Positions 6,240-11,279 of a DNA stretch of 11,279 bases are shown piece after piece. Both the position numbers and the translations under genes were made by a program. This DNA comes from an uncultured Proteiniphilum sp. (GTDB taxonomy: Bacteria; Bacteroidota; Bacteroidia; Bacteroidales; Dysgonomonadaceae). Location: positions 1-11,279 of the forward strand of contig NZ_CALNAT010000092.1 in NCBI RefSeq assembly GCF_937873925.1, written 5' to 3'. Under the pieces are notes generated by a model. That model did not search any database. It was not told the DNA's origin and saw only the letters and a program-made list of their open reading frames with translations. Every line of letters begins with the position of its first letter. The first letter of the stretch is position 1.

Positions 6240-6878
6240 ATGAAACGAGCATTAAGTGCATTCTCATATGAAGGAATGATTAAAGCGAGTTCCAGACACC
6301 ATAATGTAAAAATAAAAAATCGCGTGAAACAAGTTGGGCAACATATTGAATCTCTTATCAACAATGGCGGATACAGTCAATCCGACATTGCGAGAGAAAT
6401 TGGTGTACCCCGGCAGTCGATAAGCTATGTTATTGCCGGTCGGCGTGAATTGTCAATACCACTGGCGCTGAAACTGGAATCGTTTTTCAATCTGCGTGGG
6501 GGAGAACTCCTGAAAAAGCAGGCAGAAGACAGTATCCGCAATTATAAGCGGAAACTAAAAAACGAACTGGTCAGACGATTGCTGGAAATCAATGCTTTCT
6601 GGTCTTATGCAAGTGTTTCAGCAGAAAATGTTCCCGATGAAGAGTTGATAGAAAAAGTATTCATACAATTAGATTTAGCGGATATAGCTAAACTTTTTGA
6701 GTTATATCAGAGGGATTATATCCGTAAGGTATGGAAGGATAAAATGGTTATTCGGGGTGATTATCTTTTCAACCTGAATGTGATGATCGCCCTCTATTAC
6801 TTTAATATAAAACACCCGGAGAAATATCTCAAACGGGTTGAACGGGAACACTTTAAAAAGCTATTGAATCATGCGTAA
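6240..6878 (+). CDS. HTH protein, putative antitoxin/repressor partner of the AbiEii-like NTase
   Basis: A 212-residue protein with a Cro/C1-HigA type helix-turn-helix at about residues 44-83 (YSQSDIAREIGVPRQSIS, then a wing-like AGRRELSIPLALKLESFF). The remainder is helical with no motif I can name precisely (WSYASVSAENVPDEELIEKV, LADIAKLFELYQRDYIRKVW, then FNIKHPEKYL). This arrangement, an HTH protein whose gene overlaps that of an AbiEii-like nucleotidyltransferase by 8 bp, is typical of a toxin-antitoxin pair. The protein would bind its promoter and restrain the toxin. The frame stays open to an ATG at 6144, but that lies upstream of the first promoter box. The ATG at 6240 follows TATATTTG and also marks where similarity to the decayed copy at 8648 begins, so it is preferred. 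ATG 6276 is another option. The antitoxin role is inferred from context. Confidence 0.75.
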   Translation: MKRALSAFSYEGMIKASSRHHNVKIKNRVKQVGQHIESLINNGGYSQSDIAREIGVPRQSISYVIAGRRELSIPLALKLESFFNLRGGELLKKQAEDSIRNYKRKLKNELVRRLLEINAFWSYASVSAENVPDEELIEKVFIQLDLADIAKLFELYQRDYIRKVWKDKMVIRGDYLFNLNVMIALYYFNIKHPEKYLKRVEREHFKKLLNHA

Positions 6879-7527
6879 AGGATTGACAAGCAAAATGGAT
6901 GCCATAATAGGAAAGGTCGCTGCCATGGAGAGCATCAAGCCGTATATTCTTTGCGGCGGGACTGCTCTTGCCATGCAACTCGGCCATCGTAAGAGTGAGG
7001 ACTTGGATTTTATGATGTGGCGTAAATCAAAAAGCGAAAAACCAGAGGTCGATTGGCCTACGATCGAAAAGGAACTAAAAGAAAAGATTGGCGAAATAGA
7101 GAATTTCAATATGCTCGGTTTCGACCAGGTGGAGTTCGTGGTGGCGAGCATTAAGTTGTCGTTCTATGTAAGCGAAAACTATTGCCCCGTTTCAGAGCCT
7201 GTCCCCTATTTGGGCAATATCCGTCTTGCCGATATATACTCGATCATGGCAATGAAGATGGAAGTAATGCTTCGCCGGATGAAAATACGGGACTATTACG
7301 ATATTTATGCCATTCTCCGGGAGGGGTATGATATTTCCAGGGGGATTGATCTCGCTTTGAAATATTCACAACACAAATTAAATACTAAAAATATCGTGAT
7401 AATATTATTGTCGGACAGGTTTATGTCTGATGAAAACATTGGACAACTTGAGCCTAAATACAATGTATCGAAAGAAGAGATTCGCGAATACATACTCCAA
7501 AAACTGAAGAACGCCAACTTGACTTGA
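6871..7527 (+). CDS. AbiEii/AbiGii-family nucleotidyltransferase (toxin)
   Basis: A 218-residue nucleotidyltransferase-fold protein. The N-terminal signature is CGGTALAMQLGHRKSEDLDF, with Gly29-Gly30 and the metal-binding Asp44 and Asp46, as in the G-G/S...D-x-D motif of AbiEii and related NTases. A second conserved block reads KMEVMLRRMKIRDYYDIY, with Lys129 and Arg140-Asp141-Tyr142-Tyr143-Asp144. These are the landmarks of the AbiEii toxin family, whose members block growth by transferring nucleotides (shown for tRNA in some) and can abort phage infection. It is shorter than many AbiEii proteins (about 300 residues), in line with the compact Bacteroidota group. The start overlaps the HTH gene stop (atgcgtaa), so the two are coupled. 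A start at Met9 (6895) is possible. Phage defence is a family-based inference. Confidence 0.85.
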   Translation: MRKGLTSKMDAIIGKVAAMESIKPYILCGGTALAMQLGHRKSEDLDFMMWRKSKSEKPEVDWPTIEKELKEKIGEIENFNMLGFDQVEFVVASIKLSFYVSENYCPVSEPVPYLGNIRLADIYSIMAMKMEVMLRRMKIRDYYDIYAILREGYDISRGIDLALKYSQHKLNTKNIVIILLSDRFMSDENIGQLEPKYNVSKEEIREYILQKLKNANLT

Positions 7528-7546
7528 TATATCGAAAAAAACATTT

Positions 7547-7566
7547 GTCCCGATAGAGGTCGGGGC
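7547..7566 (+). terminator. Hairpin after the NTase gene, possible weak terminator
   Basis: A 7-bp stem (gtcccga / tcggggc, one G-U pair) with a 6-base loop lies 20 bp after the stop of the nucleotidyltransferase gene. There is no T-run directly behind it, so intrinsic termination is doubtful. The rest of the gap to 7764 holds an 11-codon open frame at 7621-7656 (MEIKQINVSVS) that I could not assign. Confidence 0.3.
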
Positions 7567-7721
7567 GTATTAATCCCGGGGATACATTTTATTTCCAAGA
7601 TTCATCATATTTGTAGAATAATGGAAATAAAACAAATAAACGTTTCTGTATCCTGAAATTCATATTTCCCTTTTTTAACATCAATATTCTACGTAACCGC
7701 CCCTTATTTACGATTTATTCA

Positions 7722-7729
7722 TAAATTTG
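7722..7729 (+). promoter_or_regulatory. Putative promoter -7 box of the SUMF1-like gene
   Basis: TAAATTTG fits the Bacteroidota TAnnTTTG box and lies 35 bp before the ATG at 7765, giving a leader of plausible length. No convincing -33 TTG-type element is visible about 20 bp upstream, so this is a single-box match. Confidence 0.45.
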
Positions 7730-7764
7730 TAGCGGGGATTTGTAAGTCCAATAAAATTAATACA

Positions 7765-8640
7765 ATGACGGAAAACGACACAACATTCCTATTAGTCCTG
7801 ATAACCTTTGTTCTTATTTTTGGTATCACGACAGCTTGTATTCAAGACAAATCCGACCAGGAATTGATACAAGGTCCCACTTTTACCGTGAATGGAGAAA
7901 GTTTTGAGATGGTTTTTGTAGAGGGCGGAACGTTTACTATGGGGTGTACAGCCGAGCAAGGCGGTGATTGTGAAGATGATGAAAAGCCGGCGCATGAGGA
8001 GACTTTGCCCACTTTTTACATGGGGAAATATGAGGTTACTCAAAAATTATGGAGAGCAGTTATGGGGTCTGATCTCAACCGGTCATATAATTCAGGTTGT
8101 GAAGACTGTCCGGCAGAACATGTAAGTTGGAACGATGCCCAGGAATTTATAAGTAAGTTGAATATCCTTACCGATAGAAATTTTCGTCTGCCTACCGAAG
8201 CTGAATGGGAATATGCAGCGCGCGGCGGCAAGCGAAGCAAAGGATACAAATACAGTGGAAGTAATAAAATAGACGAAGTTGCCTGGTATATTGATAATTA
8301 TCAAAAAAGCAAATACGGAAATAAGGAAACCACACATCCGGCAGGGATGAAAAAGCCCAATGAATTAGGCCTATACGACATGAGTGGCAATGTATGGGAA
8401 TGGTGCAGTGACTGGTACACTAAAGAATACTACCGTAATGGTAAATCTGTCCACCCGGGATGGCCTTACCCGGGCACGACTCTTCTTTTCCGTCGTGTCT
8501 TGAGGGGCGGTAGCTGGGGCGGCAATGCAAAAGGCTGCCGGGTATCGTATATCGACTACGACGTAGAAAACCATCGCGATGAATATGGAGGCTTCCGGCT
8601 TGCTTTAGACTCAGATTCAATGCAGGTTGTTACTAATTAA
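7765..8640 (+). CDS. SUMF1/FGE-fold lipoprotein, probably not a formylglycine enzyme
   Basis: A 291-residue protein with the formylglycine-generating-enzyme (SUMF1/FGE-sulfatase) fold. A hydrophobic N-terminus ends in ITTAC (Cys25), a slightly atypical lipobox, so it is probably an envelope lipoprotein. Family landmarks appear in order: FVEGGTFTMGC (51-61), MGKYEVTQKLW (86-96), RLPTEAEWEYAARGG (141-155), GLYDMSGNVWEWCSDWY (202-218), RVLRGGSWGGNAKGC (244-258) and GGFRLA (275-280). Aerobic FGE uses two cysteines, at S+3 and S+8 after the GGS motif. Here S+3 is Gly253 and only Cys258 remains, so sulfatase activation is unlikely. No sulfatase gene is present either. Bacteroidota use this fold in lipoproteins of other roles (GldJ/GldK are known examples). 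It precedes the two propeller lipoprotein genes on the same strand after 152 bp, suggesting a shared surface function. Confidence 0.9.
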   Translation: MTENDTTFLLVLITFVLIFGITTACIQDKSDQELIQGPTFTVNGESFEMVFVEGGTFTMGCTAEQGGDCEDDEKPAHEETLPTFYMGKYEVTQKLWRAVMGSDLNRSYNSGCEDCPAEHVSWNDAQEFISKLNILTDRNFRLPTEAEWEYAARGGKRSKGYKYSGSNKIDEVAWYIDNYQKSKYGNKETTHPAGMKKPNELGLYDMSGNVWEWCSDWYTKEYYRNGKSVHPGWPYPGTTLLFRRVLRGGSWGGNAKGCRVSYIDYDVENHRDEYGGFRLALDSDSMQVVTN

Positions 8641-8647
8641 TATTACA

Positions 8648-8792
8648 ATGAAACGAGCATGTAAGTCGATTTAATGATGTGATGATATAACGATTTGATA
8701 ATTATTTAATCAACAAATCAGTAAATCAGCAAATTAACACATCTATTATTGCGAGTTCCATACATCTTGACGTAAAAAATAAATATTATCGT
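8648..8792 (+). pseudogene. Decayed copy of the HTH gene 5' end, interrupted
   Basis: ATGAAACGAGCAT at 8648-8660 is identical to the first 13 bases of the HTH gene (6240-6252). The next bases stay similar (gtaagtcgatt against taagtgcatt). After an AT-rich insertion, bases 8751-8778 (gcgagttcca, then tacatcttgacgtaaaaa) match 6285-6312 at 23 of 28 positions, in the same order and orientation. In the intact gene the two blocks are about 20 bp apart; here they are about 78 bp apart. The remnant ends at or just beyond the start of propeller A, so it now forms that gene's leader. It indicates a lost second copy of the HTH/NTase module. Confidence 0.72.
8676..8743. repeat. AT-rich imperfect inverted repeat inserted in the HTH remnant
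   Basis: The segment begins gatgtg (8676-8681) and ends cacatc (8738-8743). It contains GATTTG (8692-8697) opposite CAAATC (8714-8719) and two aaatcag words. The arms are imperfect. It sits exactly between the two blocks homologous to the HTH gene, so it looks inserted. Similar words occur at 3505-3550 after the TolC-like gene. It could be a small non-coding mobile repeat or simply filler; no transposase or target-site duplication was recognised. Confidence 0.4.
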
Positions 8793-9956
8793 ATGAAAAA
8801 AGAAACTACAATTCTGGCAATTATCCTGTTTATAACGGCAGGAATAGGAGGATGTAAACGGTCCGGCACACAGGGTGATCTTATCACAGTTGACGTAACG
8901 GCAAATTATCCCAAGAAGGAGTTGATTCTTCAGGACTTTATGGATGTGGAATACATTCCGCTGGAAACCAATGATGAATTTGTTACTCAGGGTGATATAT
9001 TGGCAATAGGGAACAAATACATATTAGTGAAAAACTGGATCAACGACGGGGATATTTTTGTTTTTGACAGAAAAACCGGTAAAGCATTAAGAAAGATAAA
9101 CAGAAGGGGGCAGGGCGCCGAAGAGTATAACTTTATCAACGGGATTGTGCTTGATGAGGAAAACAATGAAATATTTGTCAATTGTTCCCCTTCGAAAAAA
9201 ATATTCGTGTACGATTTATCGGGCAATTTCAAACGAAGTTTTGCGCATACTGAGGGCTCTGATTATTGGAATATTTTCAATTATGATAACGACAATCTGA
9301 TCCGTTACGATAATTCGGCATATTATAAAGATGGAGAGCCCAGAGGCAACCAATCGTATCATGCCATTATATCGAAACAAGACGGGAGTATTACCCAAAA
9401 TATTTCAATTCCTTTTGACGTAATCAAAGCACCGATTGTGCGGGAGGGAGAGGGGACGGCTACGGCCTCTGTGCGCCCGATAATTCCATATCATGACACT
9501 TGGCTGCTTGTTGAAACATCATCTGATACAGTGTACAACTATGTGCCCCAAAAGAATAAATTGATCCCGTTTCTTGTAAAAACCCCCTCCACAGATCCTG
9601 AAGTTTTTCTTACCATGGGGACTCTTACCGACCGTTTTTATTTCATGCAAACCATGAAAAAAATGTTTGACTTTACAACGGGAAGAGGATTTCCAATTAA
9701 CGATTTAATGTACGACAAGCAGGAAAATGCTATATTCAATGCATCCGTATTCAATGGTGATTATGCAAAAAAACAAGAAGTGGATATGACTTCGCATCCG
9801 GTAAACAGTGTAATTGCGACCTTCCAAAATTTAGCAGCCAGCCACCTTGTTGAGGCATATGAAAATGACGAATTGAAAGGCAAACTGAAAGAAATTGCAG
9901 AGAAATTGAATGAGGAAGCCAATCCGGTGATTATGCTGGTAAAATATAAAGAATAA
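8793..9956 (+). CDS. 6-bladed beta-propeller lipoprotein (propeller A)
   Basis: A 387-residue lipoprotein of the Bacteroidota 6-bladed beta-propeller class. The signal peptide ends in a good lipobox, IGGC (Cys21). A typical lead follows (MDVEYIPLETND, about 50-61). Blade-like repeats come next: GNKYILVKNW, DIFVFDRKTGKALRKI, the conserved turn NRRGQGAEEY (103-112), then IFVYDLSGNFKRSF, WLLVETSSDTVYNY and so on. Family members are surface or periplasmic proteins with no settled role. A stop-to-start gap of only 21 bp to propeller B indicates an operon. The start is the ATG at 8793, directly before a standard signal peptide. The gene has a heavily rearranged paralogue at 4572-5317, and comparison of the two shows mostly synonymous change in the surviving codons, so the pair descends from a functional gene. 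Confidence 0.9.
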   Translation: MKKETTILAIILFITAGIGGCKRSGTQGDLITVDVTANYPKKELILQDFMDVEYIPLETNDEFVTQGDILAIGNKYILVKNWINDGDIFVFDRKTGKALRKINRRGQGAEEYNFINGIVLDEENNEIFVNCSPSKKIFVYDLSGNFKRSFAHTEGSDYWNIFNYDNDNLIRYDNSAYYKDGEPRGNQSYHAIISKQDGSITQNISIPFDVIKAPIVREGEGTATASVRPIIPYHDTWLLVETSSDTVYNYVPQKNKLIPFLVKTPSTDPEVFLTMGTLTDRFYFMQTMKKMFDFTTGRGFPINDLMYDKQENAIFNASVFNGDYAKKQEVDMTSHPVNSVIATFQNLAASHLVEAYENDELKGKLKEIAEKLNEEANPVIMLVKYKE

Positions 9957-9977
9957 GATAACTGAAAAAAGAAGATC

Positions 9978-10991
9978 ATGAAGAATTTATTCACGCTTGT
10001 CATTTTATCCTTTGTGGCAGTTCTCTGGAGCTGTACAGCCAACACCGGTACGGAAAAGCATCAAAGCAAACGAAACAACATTATAGATGTGAAAGACAGG
10101 GTTCAGGAAATAGAAATAGAAGACGTGATGATCGGTTCTATCGCCGCATTATATCTTGTAGATGATTACCTGATCATTGGCGACTATAGAACCTACGATA
10201 TGCTTATCCACCTATTCAACAGAAATAATTATGCATACATAACGAGTGCTATACCCAAAGGTCAGGGACCGGGTGAGATCACAGGTATGGGGCATATCGG
10301 AGTAAATGAGAAACAGAAAGAATTGTATGTGTCAGACCATGGCAAACTAAAAATATTCAACTACCCGCTTGATAGTGTCCTCAACGATCCTTATTATATG
10401 CCGGAAGTAAAGAAAGAATTGAATAACATCCAATTTCCCAGTGAATACCTATATATCAATGATACCTTGTGCTATGCAAGAATTATAGAACCCACCGGTA
10501 ATGTGGGACATAACGAAGCTGCGGGAAAATGGAATATGCAAACAGGAGGGGTAGTGAAAATGAGATACACCCATCCCAAAGTACGCACAAAACGTATTGG
10601 CATAGCTGCATCCATAGAACATGAAACTTTTGTGGAATGTTACGCTAATCATGACCTTATGACAATTATGGACCTGGACGGAAATCTGAAATACAATGTA
10701 TATGGAAATAACTGGAACGATGGTAAAATTATCCAGATTTACCATTTTAAAGATGTTGTTTTCAGGGGTGATAAAATAATAGCCTCCTATTCGGGAAGAG
10801 ATATGCATGGAAATACCTATCCTGATAAACTATTGGTTTTCAATATTAATGGTGATTATATAAAAACACTGGATATTGGATATAAAATACTCGATCTCTG
10901 TTATGATGAACGAAACGAAAGGTTACTGTTTGCCTTTGACGATATGATCCAGTTCGGGTATTTAGCGCTCAATGACGACCTGGTTGATTGA
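9978..10991 (+). CDS. BF3164/TolB-like propeller lipoprotein (propeller B)
   Basis: A 337-residue lipoprotein with lipobox LWSC (Cys19). The body reads like the TolB-like 6-bladed propeller family described from Bacteroides (BF3164-type). It has early blade DDYLIIGDYRTYDMLIHLFN, the conserved turn IPKGQGPGEITGMG (near 95-108), KELYVSDHGKLKIFNYPLDS, and late blades DGNLKYNVYG and DKLLVFNINGDYIKTLDIG. Together with propeller A it likely forms a pair of envelope proteins encoded in one transcript. The ATG at 9978 follows aagaag and begins a clean signal peptide. The C-terminal end, MIQFGYLALNDDLVD, recurs as an isolated fragment at two other places in the window (5345-5394 and 6059-6112). The function is unknown. 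Confidence 0.88.
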   Translation: MKNLFTLVILSFVAVLWSCTANTGTEKHQSKRNNIIDVKDRVQEIEIEDVMIGSIAALYLVDDYLIIGDYRTYDMLIHLFNRNNYAYITSAIPKGQGPGEITGMGHIGVNEKQKELYVSDHGKLKIFNYPLDSVLNDPYYMPEVKKELNNIQFPSEYLYINDTLCYARIIEPTGNVGHNEAAGKWNMQTGGVVKMRYTHPKVRTKRIGIAASIEHETFVECYANHDLMTIMDLDGNLKYNVYGNNWNDGKIIQIYHFKDVVFRGDKIIASYSGRDMHGNTYPDKLLVFNINGDYIKTLDIGYKILDLCYDERNERLLFAFDDMIQFGYLALNDDLVD

Positions 10992-11061
10992 CCTGTAACC
11001 AGATGTAAATATCAGAATACCCGTGATCTGCAAAATGATAAAAATAATCTTCAAAATATTT

Positions 11062-11097
11062 ACAAGTACAAAAACAAGTACTTATATTCGCACATAT
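11062..11097 (+). promoter_or_regulatory. Decayed copy of the yefM promoter/operator
   Basis: The segment aligns without gaps to the yefM operator at 5498-5533. The left arm ACAAGTACAAA keeps 10 of 11 bases. The right arm TTCGCACATAT keeps 8 of 11, so the palindrome is broken and the -7 box TATATTTG has become TATATTCG. YefM binding through the left arm may persist, but full operator function is unlikely. Confidence 0.72.
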
Positions 11098-11111
11098 AAA
11101 ACAGGTAAGAT

Positions 11112-11147
11112 ATGAGAACGGTAAATTATTCAGAACTAGTCTCATGA
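11112..11147 (+). pseudogene. Truncated yefM head, 11 codons
   Basis: Bases 11112-11138 are identical to the first 27 bases of yefM (MRTVNYSEL), and identity extends upstream through gatatg. After codon 9 the sequence changes completely, adding two codons (VS) and a TGA at 11145-11147. That stop overlaps the ATG at 11144 of the next gene (ATGA). The fragment is thus a truncated antitoxin gene that now acts, at most, as a short upstream reading frame for its neighbour. Confidence 0.85.
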
Positions 11148-11279
11148 AAAAGAAAACTCTCATCTGCCTTTTTGCCCTCGGGTATATGCTGTACGCCCAT
11201 GCCCAGGCAGACCTCGACACACTTGCCGGGAGGATAACGGAACAACTGCGGCACCATGCATCCGAGGCAATCTATTTGC
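11144..11279 (+). CDS. Secreted protein of unknown family, 5' part only
   Basis: A new gene opens with MKKKTLICLFALGYMLYA and a probable signal peptidase I site near HAQ-A, so the product is exported. About 45 residues are visible (DLDTLAGRITEQLRHHASEA after the signal) before the window ends; no stop is reached. The phrase EQLRHHASEAIYL resembles the beginning of Bacteroidota MG2/carrier-type secreted proteins that continue with a YLQTxK motif, but too little is present to assign a family. Its ATG overlaps the stop of the 11-codon yefM remnant, so translation may be coupled to it, and its nearest upstream promoter is the decayed yefM promoter. Confidence 0.6.
   Translation, partial: MKKKTLICLFALGYMLYAHAQADLDTLAGRITEQLRHHASEAIYL

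Noticed and set aside
8371..8620. Two - strand open frames opposite the SUMF1-like gene
   Set aside because: Shadows of a well-supported + strand gene.
4438..11147. Insertion sequence or transposon carrying the TA modules
   Set aside because: No transposase, integrase, terminal inverted repeats or clear target duplications are visible; the repeats found are homologous gene ends.

Overview
The window looks like a chromosomal stretch from a member of the Bacteroidales (Bacteroidota). The support is the set of Bacteroidota-type lipoproteins (a GIN/DUF2807 head domain, 6-bladed beta-propeller and BF3164/TolB-like families), promoter -7 boxes of the TAnnTTTG type, weak ribosome sites, and AT-rich intergenic filler rich in gatttgatga/caaatcag words. 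A Dysgonomonadaceae-like or Parabacteroides-like host is plausible, but that is inference.

Region 1 (1-4431) is GC-richer and orderly. It holds the end of a MacB/FtsX-type ABC transporter permease, a HlyD/MacA-type periplasmic adaptor, a TolC-type outer-membrane factor and a GIN-domain lipoprotein, all on the + strand. It is closed by a strong GNRA-loop terminator. The first three would form a tripartite efflux or export machine across the envelope; the ATPase must lie upstream or elsewhere.

Region 2 (4438-11147) is visibly more AT-rich and mosaic. It starts with wreckage: the 3' end of an OmpR-type winged-helix regulator on the - strand, a rearranged copy of a 6-bladed propeller lipoprotein gene, and the last codons of a second propeller gene. 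Next come a YefM-YoeB toxin-antitoxin pair, an HTH/AbiEii-type nucleotidyltransferase pair, a SUMF1-fold lipoprotein that lacks one FGE catalytic cysteine, and two intact propeller lipoproteins (A, 8793-9956; B, 9978-10991). After B comes a decayed copy of the yefM promoter and the first nine codons of yefM, abutting a new secreted-protein gene that runs off the window (region 3).

The key observation is that the order [propeller A - propeller B - yefM promoter - yefM start] occurs twice in direct orientation. The left copy has broken propellers and an intact TA pair; the right copy has intact propellers and a broken TA gene. A third B tail lies directly behind yoeB, so the TA pair is bracketed by B-tail repeats. 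A decayed copy of the HTH gene's 5' end lies in front of propeller A and is split by an AT-rich inverted repeat. The left propeller A copy contains an internal inversion of about 100 bp plus two frameshifts. Together this describes a locus that has been repeatedly duplicated and pruned, with toxin-antitoxin modules at the joints and surface lipoproteins as cargo. No transposase, integrase, tRNA, rRNA or CRISPR array was seen.
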